This document shows, in pieces, positions 1-5,643 of a stretch of DNA of 5,803 nt. Position 1 is the stretch's first letter; each line of letters starts with the position of its first letter. Source of the stretch: Thermotogaceae bacterium (GTDB lineage: Bacteria > Thermotogota > Thermotogae > Thermotogales > Thermotogaceae); contig JAGHBG010000139.1 of NCBI GenBank assembly GCA_021161105.1, positions 1-5,803 on the forward strand. The letters run 5' to 3'. The notes beneath the pieces are model-generated. The model saw only the letters and a list, made by a program, of their open reading frames with translations, was not told the DNA's origin and searched no databases. Both the position numbers and the translations under genes were made by a program.

Positions 1-645
1 GAATTTTTTCAAAGTATATCTGATGATCTTATAAGATTATCTCGAAAATATGATATCTCGATAGTTATAGGAACCCCCAGAGTAGTTGGTAGAAAAATTC
101 GAAACTCTCTTGCCATAATTAAAAAGAAAAGAGAAATACTCTTTTATGACAAAACGCACCTTTTTAGAAAGGAAAACGATGTTTTCGAGCCTGGTAACAG
201 TTTTGTGGTCTTCAAATTCAAGAACGTAGCGTTTGGAGTACTTTTATGCTATGAGATAGGTTTCCCGGAAGTGACAAGAGTTCTAACCTTACATGGTGCA
301 CAGGTAATACTTGCTTCTTTCGCATTTGGAAAGCAAAGAGAACGAATATATGATGTTGCAACCAAAGCGAGAGCAATAGAAAATGGCGTCTATCTTGTAA
401 CATCTTCAACTGTTGGGAAAGGAATCATGAATTTTTTGGGAAAATCGAGAATCATACATCCTTCTGGAAAAGTATTAGAAGAACTAAACAATGGAGAAGG
501 AATAATAACCGCAAATATCGATATATCGACACTTTATCATTATAGATACAAAGAGAGAGGAGACTCCCATGCCTACTTTAAAAGAAGAAGACCCGAGCTT
601 TATTATGAAATACCATCACTTAAATACCCCGTTCATTATGATTAA
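1..645 (+). CDS. Nitrilase-superfamily carbon-nitrogen hydrolase, 5'-truncated by the window edge
   Basis: This is the C-terminal 214 residues of a carbon-nitrogen hydrolase, which cleaves amide, carbamoyl or nitrile C-N bonds through a Glu-Lys-Cys triad in the cytoplasm. The frame is open from base 1. The Lys region KTHLF lies at fragment residues 51-55 (catalytic Lys51), the acidic residue after it is probably Glu58, and the nucleophile motif LLCYEIGFPE is at 81-90 (Cys83). The RRPELY ending typical of the family is near the C-terminus. Family members are usually about 255-280 residues, so some 40-60 residues, including the first catalytic Glu, lie outside the window. The GTG at 205 falls after the catalytic Lys and cannot be the true start. 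The substrate cannot be read from the sequence: omega-amidase, N-carbamoyl amidohydrolase and beta-ureidopropionase types are all possible. It ends 78 bases before the hydroxylase operon with no terminator visible between, so read-through is possible. Confidence 0.88.
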   Translation, partial: EFFQSISDDLIRLSRKYDISIVIGTPRVVGRKIRNSLAIIKKKREILFYDKTHLFRKENDVFEPGNSFVVFKFKNVAFGVLLCYEIGFPEVTRVLTLHGAQVILASFAFGKQRERIYDVATKARAIENGVYLVTSSTVGKGIMNFLGKSRIIHPSGKVLEELNNGEGIITANIDISTLYHYRYKERGDSHAYFKRRRPELYYEIPSLKYPVHYD

Positions 646-654
646 CTGAAAATT

Positions 655-682
655 TTGCTATAACACCGGTTTGTTCTATAAT
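655..682 (+). promoter_or_regulatory. Sigma70-type promoter of the molybdenum hydroxylase operon
   Basis: A -35 box TTGCTA (655-660) and a perfect -10 box TATAAT (677-682) are separated by 16 bases. They lie in the short gap between the amidohydrolase stop and the FAD-subunit start. Transcription would begin near 689, giving a leader of about 35 bases. This suggests the hydroxylase operon can be expressed independently of the upstream gene. No clear operator palindrome is seen around it. The call is by eye from consensus. Confidence 0.65.
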
Positions 683-710
683 TGAAGCAGATGAATTATT
701 CATGTTATTT

Positions 711-718
711 AGGAGGTG
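711..718 (+). promoter_or_regulatory. Ribosome binding site that fixes the FAD-subunit start at 724
   Basis: AGGAGGTG sits five bases before the ATG at 724. An in-frame TTG at 682 would add 14 residues, but it overlaps the -10 box, has no ribosome binding site and adds residues not expected in the family, so ATG 724 is preferred. Confidence 0.85.
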
Positions 719-723
719 TTTAT

Positions 724-1530
724 ATGCCGTTGAAGATCTTGAACTATGTCAGGCCATCGAGCCTCGAGCAAGCGTATGATCTGCTGCAGGAAGATGGCGC
801 AGAGATTCTGGGAGGAACAACCTACGCAAGACTGTCAAACAGAACCATAAAACTTGCCATTGACCTGCAAAATGTTGGTATAGGTTCTATCTACGAGATA
901 GGAGATTACATAGTAGTAGGTGCAATGGCTACTCTGGCAAATATGCAGTTTCATGATCTGATCATGGAATATGCTGATGGATACCTTTATGATGTTATCT
1001 CCTATATATGGTCAGTACAGCTCAGGAATGTTGCCACAGTTGGTGGAACCATTGTACCAAAATGGGGATTCTCCGATTTTATAACAGCCCTTCTTGCTCT
1101 TGATACAGAAGTTGAATTTTACAAAGCAGGCAGAATGAACCTTGAAGATTATCTCAAAGGTATGATGATTAAAAAGGATATCATGACTGCCCTTTATATA
1201 AAGAAAACACCAAGAAAAGCCTCTTTCAAATTCATGAGAAACAGTGAATACGATTTTTCAATAGTGAACGTTGCAGTATCGGCTGTCAATCAAGAGGGAA
1301 AGTTTACAAACTGGAGAGTAGCAGTTGGTGCAAGGCCAGGAGTTGCAGCACTTTCCTACAAAGCAATGGAAATTCTAAACAATTCTGTTGATTACGAATC
1401 CATAGAAAAAGCAGCCAAGGAAATGAAAAATGAACTAAAATTTTCCAGCGATTTCAGATGGTCAGGTGAATACAGAAAGGAAGTAGCTGGAACACTTCTT
1501 CAAAGAGCAGTGAAAGAGGTGATAGGATGA
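724..1530 (+). CDS. Xanthine dehydrogenase family, FAD-binding subunit (XdhB/CoxM-like)
   Basis: This is the 268-residue flavoprotein subunit of a three-subunit molybdenum hydroxylase. It takes electrons from the [2Fe-2S] subunit and passes them to NAD+ or another acceptor; it should be cytoplasmic. Family landmarks appear in order: the N-terminal FAD pyrophosphate loop ILGGTTYA (28-35, usually AGGTDL-like), the RNVATVGGTI loop (101-110, matching the usual RNxATIGGN), a SDFITALLALD segment (117-127), and the C-terminal CO-dehydrogenase-flavoprotein domain with VAVGARPG (199-206) and YRKEVAGTLLQRA (250-262). Length is slightly below the usual 280-295. There is no room for the extra [4Fe-4S] loop of 4-hydroxybenzoyl-CoA reductase. 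The Asp of the first loop is replaced by Thr and the Asn of the second by Thr, so FAD contacts may differ a little. Its TGA overlaps the next gene's ATG (ATGA), implying translational coupling. Substrate class is not set by this subunit. Confidence 0.92.
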   Translation: MPLKILNYVRPSSLEQAYDLLQEDGAEILGGTTYARLSNRTIKLAIDLQNVGIGSIYEIGDYIVVGAMATLANMQFHDLIMEYADGYLYDVISYIWSVQLRNVATVGGTIVPKWGFSDFITALLALDTEVEFYKAGRMNLEDYLKGMMIKKDIMTALYIKKTPRKASFKFMRNSEYDFSIVNVAVSAVNQEGKFTNWRVAVGARPGVAALSYKAMEILNNSVDYESIEKAAKEMKNELKFSSDFRWSGEYRKEVAGTLLQRAVKEVIG

Positions 1531-1988
1531 AGATAAATCTTAAAATAAACGGCGTTTGGAAAGAAGTAGAAATTGATCCTTCAGATTACCTTCTTGATGT
1601 TTTAAGGAGAGAAGGATATCTCTCTGTAAAAAAAGGTTGCGATACTGGCACATGTGGTGCATGTACAGTCTTAAGAGATGGCTATCCAATACTCTCTTGT
1701 GCAACACTTGCTGCAACCTGCGATGGACATGAAATAACAACAGCTGAAGGAATAGCTGACGAGATGGAAGATTATGCCAAAATGTTAGCAGGAGAAGGAG
1801 CCGAGCAATGTGGCTTCTGCTCGCCAGGACTTATGGTTATGTTATATGCTCTTAAAAAAGAAATAGAAAATGGAAAGGTGAAAAAGACAAAGGAAGATAT
1901 AAGAAGATATCTTATTGGAAACCTTTGCAGGTGCACAGGATACGCAGGACAAGAAAGAGCCATTTTCCGTTACCTGGGGGTGGAGTGA
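1527..1988 (+). CDS. Xanthine dehydrogenase family, [2Fe-2S] subunit (XdhC/CoxS-like)
   Basis: This 153-residue electron-transfer subunit carries two [2Fe-2S] clusters that link the Mo-cofactor to FAD. The N-terminal plant-ferredoxin-like domain has Cys38, Cys43, Cys46 and Cys58 (GCDTGTCGAC motif, then LSC). The C-terminal helical domain has Cys95 and Cys98 in QCGFCSPG and Cys134 and Cys136 in GNLCRCTGY. All eight ligands are present, and Gln94 is the residue that normally contacts the molybdopterin. Length matches the usual 150-165. The ATG at 1527 overlaps the upstream stop by four bases and has an AGAGGTGAT ribosome binding site a few bases before it. The stop (1986-1988) abuts the next gene's ATG. 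It is certainly part of the same enzyme as its neighbours. Close homologues exist in aldehyde, isoquinoline, nicotinate and CO dehydrogenases, so it does not tell the substrate. Confidence 0.96.
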   Translation: MKINLKINGVWKEVEIDPSDYLLDVLRREGYLSVKKGCDTGTCGACTVLRDGYPILSCATLAATCDGHEITTAEGIADEMEDYAKMLAGEGAEQCGFCSPGLMVMLYALKKEIENGKVKKTKEDIRRYLIGNLCRCTGYAGQERAIFRYLGVE

Positions 1989-4307
1989 ATGAGAGAAGTT
2001 AAAAAGTCAATACCAAAAAAGGATTCATACGGTCTTATAAGAGGCTTACCTGTTTACACCGATGATCTTGCTCCAAAGGACTCTTTAGTTATGAAAGTTT
2101 TAAGAAGCCCTCATGCTTTTGCAAGAATAAAGAATATTGATACATCAGAAGCAGAAAAGATGAAAGGAGTTCATCTTGTACTTACATATAAAAATGTTCC
2201 GAGAAGAGTAATCACAAGGGCCGGCCAGGGATTTCCAGAACCATCCCCGTATGACAAGTTCATATTAGATGAGTATGTAAGGTATGTTGGTGATGAAGTT
2301 GCAGCAGTTGTCGCAGATAATGAAAGGATAGCTGAAGAAGCATTGAAAAAGATCAAAGTGGAATACGAAGTTTTAGAACCGGTTCTTGATTTTGAAAAAG
2401 CGGAAGGTCATCCTTCCATAATTCACCCGGAAAAAGAATCGTTCTCCCAGTTCAATATAGGAAGAGATCCAAAAAAGAATATAGCAGCATCTTATCAGAT
2501 GGAAATAGGTGATGTTGATAAACTTATTAAAGAATGTGAAGAAGATCCGGATTGCGTCCTTGTAAGAGAAAGATTCTATACACAGGCCCAAGCTCATGTT
2601 ATGTTGGAACCCCATGCCTCCTATGCATATATTGATATGGCTGGAAGATTAGTGGTCGTTTCTTCAACTCAAACACCTTTCCATGTGCGAAGACAGGTAG
2701 CCATGGTTCTCGATATCCCAATAAAAAATGTACGGGTTATAAAACCAAGAATAGGCGGAGGATTCGGTGGAAAACAAGCTCTCCATGGAGAACTCCTTGT
2801 ATCTTACGCAGCATGGAAGCTAAAAAAACCTGTTAAACTTGTTTACACAAGAAGGGAAGTTTTTGAAGCAACCTACACACGCCATCCAATGAGATTTGAT
2901 GTAACATTAGGTGCTAAAAAAGACGGAACATTAAAAGTCATTGACTTCAACGTTCTTTCAGATACAGGAGCATACGGAGAGCATGCCCTCACCGTCTTGA
3001 TGGTTGCTGGATCAAAGACTCTGCCGCTTTATAATAAGGTTGATGGAGTAAGATTCAGAGGAAAGGTTGTTTACACAAACCATGTTCCAGCAGGAGCATA
3101 CAGAGGATACGGTGCAATACAGGGTAACTTTGCTCTCGAAAGCGCTATGGACATTTTGGCAGAAAAACTGGGAATGGATCCAGTTGAACTGAGACTTAAA
3201 AACGTAATAAGAGAAGGAGAAACTTCTGAAATATTCAAGATTATGGGAGAAGGAAGAGAAGGCGTCGAAATGATAATAAAGAGTTGTAAACTTGAAGAAG
3301 CGATAAACAGGGCTGCAGAACTTGCTCAATGGAAGAAAAAGAGAAGTAAGAGAGAAAAAAGAGAAAGTAAAGCAAGAGGTATAGGATTTGCCGTCGCCAT
3401 GCAAGGCTCCGGAATAGCAAATATAGACATGGGATCTGCAATAATAAAACTCAATGATGATGGATCCTTCAATTTGTTAGTTGGTGCGACAGATCTTGGA
3501 ACAGGTTCTGACACCATACTTGCACAGATTGCAGCAGAAGCTATTGGGGTTAGCAGTGATGATATAGTGGTTTACTCATCTGATACTGATCTCACACCTT
3601 TCGATACAGGCGCTTATGCTTCCTCGACAACTTACGTTAGCGGGAACGCAGTGAGACTTGCTGGAGAAAAAATGAGAAAACTAATCCTAAAAGAAGGAGC
3701 TTTAAAACTTGGTGTATCTGAAAATGAAGTTGAATTTGATGGCAGGGTGATCAAGACAAAAGAGGGCTCAAAGAGTATTACATTAAAAGAGCTCGCAACA
3801 ATTCTTTACTACACAGAAAACCAAAAACAACTTGTTGCTGACGGTTCTTTTGTTGGCCCCGAAAGTCCTCCTCCATATGCTGCAGCTTTTGCAGAAGTTG
3901 AGGTCGACACAGAGACAGGGAAGGTAGATGTTCTCAAGTACACAATAGTTCTGGATATAGGAACACCTATAAATCCAAACCTTGCAAGGATACAGGCAGA
4001 AGGTGGAGTTGTACAGGGAATAGGTATGACGTTGTTTGAGGATGTTAAATATTCTAAGGATGGAAAACTCCTTACAAATAATCTCATGTACTACAAAGTT
4101 CCATCAAGACTCGATGTTCCAGAACTTGTAGTAGAGTTCACGGAGAGCTATGAACCAACTGGACCCTTTGGTGCAAAATCAGTTGCTGAGATTGGTATTG
4201 ATACACCACCAGCTGCAATAGCTAATGCAATCTACAATGCTGTTGGGGTGAGAATAAAATCTCTTCCTATAACCCCAGAGAAAGTGTTTTTTGAGATGAA
4301 CAAATAA
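1989..4307 (+). CDS. Xanthine dehydrogenase family, molybdopterin-binding catalytic subunit (XdhA-like)
   Basis: This 772-residue catalytic subunit hydroxylates a carbon (typically of an N-heterocycle or aldehyde) using water at a molybdenum-molybdopterin centre. The N-terminal a/b hammerhead domain covers about 15-130. The Mo-binding domain follows, with TQTP (227-230), RIGGGFGGKQ (254-263), GAYRGYGAIQ (369-378), DLGTGSDT (502-509), EGGVVQG (671-677) and the C-terminal catalytic Glu734 in GAKSVAEIG. GxYRGYG rather than AYRCSFR excludes CO dehydrogenase. At the two positions that bind purine in bovine enzyme (Glu802 and Arg880) it has Gln263 and roughly Val339. From memory the E. coli XdhA group also has Gln at the first site, so a purine or related heterocycle is still plausible. 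The usual GVGE before the catalytic Glu is SVAE here. A very basic linker occupies 449-461. Start: ATG directly after the upstream TGA, preceded by a GGGGGTGGAG ribosome binding site. Cofactor maturation genes are not in the window. Confidence 0.93.
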   Translation: MREVKKSIPKKDSYGLIRGLPVYTDDLAPKDSLVMKVLRSPHAFARIKNIDTSEAEKMKGVHLVLTYKNVPRRVITRAGQGFPEPSPYDKFILDEYVRYVGDEVAAVVADNERIAEEALKKIKVEYEVLEPVLDFEKAEGHPSIIHPEKESFSQFNIGRDPKKNIAASYQMEIGDVDKLIKECEEDPDCVLVRERFYTQAQAHVMLEPHASYAYIDMAGRLVVVSSTQTPFHVRRQVAMVLDIPIKNVRVIKPRIGGGFGGKQALHGELLVSYAAWKLKKPVKLVYTRREVFEATYTRHPMRFDVTLGAKKDGTLKVIDFNVLSDTGAYGEHALTVLMVAGSKTLPLYNKVDGVRFRGKVVYTNHVPAGAYRGYGAIQGNFALESAMDILAEKLGMDPVELRLKNVIREGETSEIFKIMGEGREGVEMIIKSCKLEEAINRAAELAQWKKKRSKREKRESKARGIGFAVAMQGSGIANIDMGSAIIKLNDDGSFNLLVGATDLGTGSDTILAQIAAEAIGVSSDDIVVYSSDTDLTPFDTGAYASSTTYVSGNAVRLAGEKMRKLILKEGALKLGVSENEVEFDGRVIKTKEGSKSITLKELATILYYTENQKQLVADGSFVGPESPPPYAAAFAEVEVDTETGKVDVLKYTIVLDIGTPINPNLARIQAEGGVVQGIGMTLFEDVKYSKDGKLLTNNLMYYKVPSRLDVPELVVEFTESYEPTGPFGAKSVAEIGIDTPPAAIANAIYNAVGVRIKSLPITPEKVFFEMNK

Positions 4308-4323
4308 TACTATTCAATTCCTT

Positions 4324-4348
4324 GGCCCCCTTTTTAAGGGGGGCTTTT
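4324..4348 (+). terminator. Rho-independent terminator of the hydroxylase operon
   Basis: A GCCCCC/GGGGGC stem (4325-4330 with 4339-4344) and a T/A-rich loop are followed by CTTTTC. It lies 17 bases after the stop of the catalytic subunit. The T-run is short (four), so termination may be partial. Confidence 0.75.
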
Positions 4349-4471
4349 CATCACCTTTAAAGCATTCTAAACACCTTTTTTACATATCTTTTCGGTAATT
4401 TTGACTTAACTCCTTCCGGGTAGTATTCGTTTCCTTTTTAATGATTTGATTTTGAAAAGTAAAATTTAACT

Positions 4472-4499
4472 TTGCTTAATGTGTACTCTCAAGTAAAAT
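4472..4499 (+). promoter_or_regulatory. Candidate promoter of the rubredoxin gene
   Basis: TTGCTT (4472-4477) and TAAAAT (4494-4499) are 16 bases apart, placing transcription start near 4506 and giving a leader of about 30 bases. The -35 match is weak. A second possible -35, TTGACT (4401-4406), has only a poor -10 (TATTCG) 17 bases on. The preceding terminator makes some promoter here necessary if the gene is expressed. Confidence 0.45.
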
Positions 4500-4536
4500 A
4501 TATACTGGTGCAAATAAGTGAAAGAGGAGGGATCAT

Positions 4537-4701
4537 ATGGAAAAATACAGATGCATGGTATGTGGCTATATATATAACCCTGAACAAGGAGACCCTGAAA
4601 GCGGTGTTCAACCAGGAACACCTTTTGAAGATCTTCCAGAAGATTGAGGTTGCCCTCTTTGCGGAGCTGACAAATCTCAGTTTGAAATTGTTGAAGAATA
4701 A
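4537..4701 (+). pseudogene. Rubredoxin with an in-frame TGA at the conserved tryptophan codon
   Basis: Read from ATG 4537 to TAA 4699-4701, this is a 54-codon rubredoxin, a small one-electron carrier with a single Fe(Cys)4 centre in the cytoplasm of anaerobes. The first knuckle is YRCMVCGYIY (Cys6, Cys9) and the second is GCPLCGA (Cys39, Cys42). The middle carries the family signature GDPESGVQPGTPFEDLPED (19-36), and the length is typical. Codon 37 (4645-4647) is TGA where nearly all rubredoxins have Trp (DW-x-C-P). Normal termination there would give a 36-residue peptide lacking half the iron ligands. The AGGAGG ribosome binding site (4525-4530), spaced six bases from the ATG, and the intact reading frame after the TGA show no other decay. 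It may be a sequencing error, a recent nonsense mutation, or a UGA read through by tRNA-Trp. It stands alone between two terminators. Identity as rubredoxin is very secure; functional state is not. Confidence 0.9.
4645..4647 (+). other. In-frame TGA replacing Trp37 of rubredoxin
   Basis: The codon lies between Asp36 and Gly38, two codons before the third iron ligand. TGG to TGA is a single transition. TGA is an ordinary stop at 1528-1530 and 1986-1988, and TGG is used for Trp (for example at 1063-1065), so a reassigned genetic code is not supported here. Confidence 0.9.
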
Positions 4702-4702
4702 A

Positions 4703-4727
4703 AAGCCGGCGACTGCCGGCTTGTTTT
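4703..4727. terminator. Bidirectional hairpin terminator between rubredoxin and the FNT channel gene
   Basis: AAGCCGGC (4703-4710) pairs with GCCGGCTT (4715-4722) around a GACT loop. On the plus strand it is followed by GTTTT. On the minus strand the A-run at 4700-4704 becomes a T-run after the same stem. It begins one base after the rubredoxin stop and lies about 37 bases beyond the stop of the convergent gene, so it can serve both. Confidence 0.85.
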
Positions 4728-4759
4728 ACAAAAAATATTTTATACATGGTAAATCATTG

Positions 4760-5581
4760 TTATTCTTTGTCATTCTTTGTGTAGTAAACAAAGTAGTAGG
4801 GAACAACCACGAAAATTATTGGACCCACTATATTTCCTAAAGTAACAGGTATTAGATTATTGGTTATGAAAGTACCCCAGGAGAGATTTGAAAAATCATT
4901 TAACTTTGCAAGATTCTCAATAAATATTCCAGTAGATACAAAATACATATTAGCAATTGAGTGTTCAAACCCTGAAGCAACAAAAGCACTTATTGGAAAC
5001 AGAATCGCAAATACTTTACCTTCAATAGTCTGAGCAGAAGTAGCCATTATTATCGCTAAATTAACTAGGATGTTACACAACATACCTCTAAAGAAAGCAG
5101 CTGACCAGCTCAATGAAACCTTTGCAGAGGCAATTTTAAGAGCTGTTAATCCTACTCCATTTACGCTTTCAGGAGCCCCCCAAAGTCCTGTCTTTACAAA
5201 CATCCAGGCCAAAATGATAGAACCTATGAAATTTCCTATATAAACTATTAGCCAATTTCTAAAAACACCTCTAAGATGTATTTTTCCTGCAAGACAGGTT
5301 AAACTCATCAAGACATTCCCAGTGAAAAGCTCGGCCCCAGCTATAACGACAAGCATAAGTCCCACAGAAAACACCGCTCCTCCAATAAGTTTTTTTACGC
5401 CAAATGGTTCAACAGCTGTCATGGTTGTTGTGGCAAATATTGCACCAAACCCTATGTACATACCTGCCAGTATCGATAGAAAGAACAATTTGTATGCAGG
5501 CATCTTTGCTTTAATATCACAAACAACTGGTAGAACTTCTGTAAAGATCTGTCGTGGAATTAAAAATAATCTTCCTGGCAT
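4760..5581 (-). CDS. Formate/nitrite transporter (FNT) family channel
   Basis: This 273-residue inner-membrane protein should form the pentameric FNT channel that moves small monovalent anions (formate, nitrite or hydrosulfide), often with a proton. About six hydrophobic segments are visible (near 30-50, 65-83, 108-129, 158-182, 190-217 and 243-267). Family signatures are AGAELFTGN (81-89, with the gating-loop Phe86 and Thr87), RGMLCNILVNLAI (165-177) and FPISAFVASGFEHSIANMYF (195-214) with the central His207. The usual CNWLVCLA-type segment reads CNILVNLA, so Trp and Cys are replaced by Ile and Asn. That may place it outside classical FocA/NirC, but substrate cannot be decided. Start ATG at 5581 has AGGAGGTG (plus-strand 5587-5594) five bases upstream. 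It is convergent with rubredoxin and shares its terminator. No formate lyase or nitrite reductase is present nearby to show its role. Confidence 0.94.
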   Translation of the reverse strand: MPGRLFLIPRQIFTEVLPVVCDIKAKMPAYKLFFLSILAGMYIGFGAIFATTTMTAVEPFGVKKLIGGAVFSVGLMLVVIAGAELFTGNVLMSLTCLAGKIHLRGVFRNWLIVYIGNFIGSIILAWMFVKTGLWGAPESVNGVGLTALKIASAKVSLSWSAAFFRGMLCNILVNLAIIMATSAQTIEGKVFAILFPISAFVASGFEHSIANMYFVSTGIFIENLAKLNDFSNLSWGTFITNNLIPVTLGNIVGPIIFVVVPYYFVYYTKNDKE

Positions 5582-5614
5582 ATCTGCACCTCCTTCTTGG
5601 GATTGGTTGTGAAA

Positions 5615-5643
5615 ATAATAACATATACTTTGTTTTGTTTCAA
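5615..5643 (-). promoter_or_regulatory. Sigma70-type promoter of the FNT channel gene
   Basis: On the minus strand TTGAAA (5643-5638) and TATTAT (5620-5615) are separated by 17 bases, with transcription expected to start near 5608 and a leader of about 27 bases. The -35 box overlaps the stop codon of the upstream gene (5642-5640), so the FNT gene appears to have its own promoter even though it follows in the same direction. Confidence 0.65.

Noticed and set aside
205..645. Amidohydrolase starting at GTG 205
   Set aside because: The same frame is open back to base 1 and contains the catalytic Lys motif KTHLF upstream of 205, so the gene simply runs off the window.
682..723. Longer N-terminus for the FAD subunit from TTG 682
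   Set aside because: It overlaps the -10 box, lacks a ribosome binding site, and ATG 724 follows an excellent AGGAGGTG and starts the family-typical sequence.
3330..3385. Long purine-rich tract as a possible structural or regulatory element
   Set aside because: It is explained by Lys/Arg/Glu codons of the basic linker at residues 449-461, in line with AGA/AAA codon preference.
3012..3404. Minus-strand open frame of 130 codons inside the catalytic subunit
   Set aside because: It is antisense to conserved Mo-binding motifs, its low-complexity Phe/Ser content reflects the purine-rich coding strand, and no ribosome binding site was seen.
1989..4307. Aerobic CO dehydrogenase or 4-hydroxybenzoyl-CoA reductase
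   Set aside because: The catalytic subunit has GAYRGYG instead of the AYRCSFR active-site loop of CO dehydrogenase, and the FAD subunit lacks the extra [4Fe-4S] loop of the CoA reductase.
4645..4700. Selenocysteine insertion at the rubredoxin UGA
   Set aside because: The residue is Trp in homologues, not Cys. The short hairpins after the UGA (CTC/GAG, CTGA/TCAG) do not form a convincing bacterial SECIS with the usual G-U loop. A covariance-model search would settle it.
1527..4701. Genome-wide UGA reassignment (Trp or Gly code)
   Set aside because: TGA ends the FAD and FeS subunit genes at family-typical lengths and TGG encodes Trp in these genes.
4762..4780. Direct repeat ATTCTTTGT x2
   Set aside because: It lies in the last codons of the FNT gene (Lys/Asn/Asp-rich tail), is only nine bases long, and nothing around it suggests an attachment site.
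4472..4840. Plus-strand open frame of 122 codons across the rubredoxin region
   Set aside because: It is out of frame with the clear rubredoxin, runs through the terminator hairpin and into the antisense of the FNT gene, and shows no family motif.
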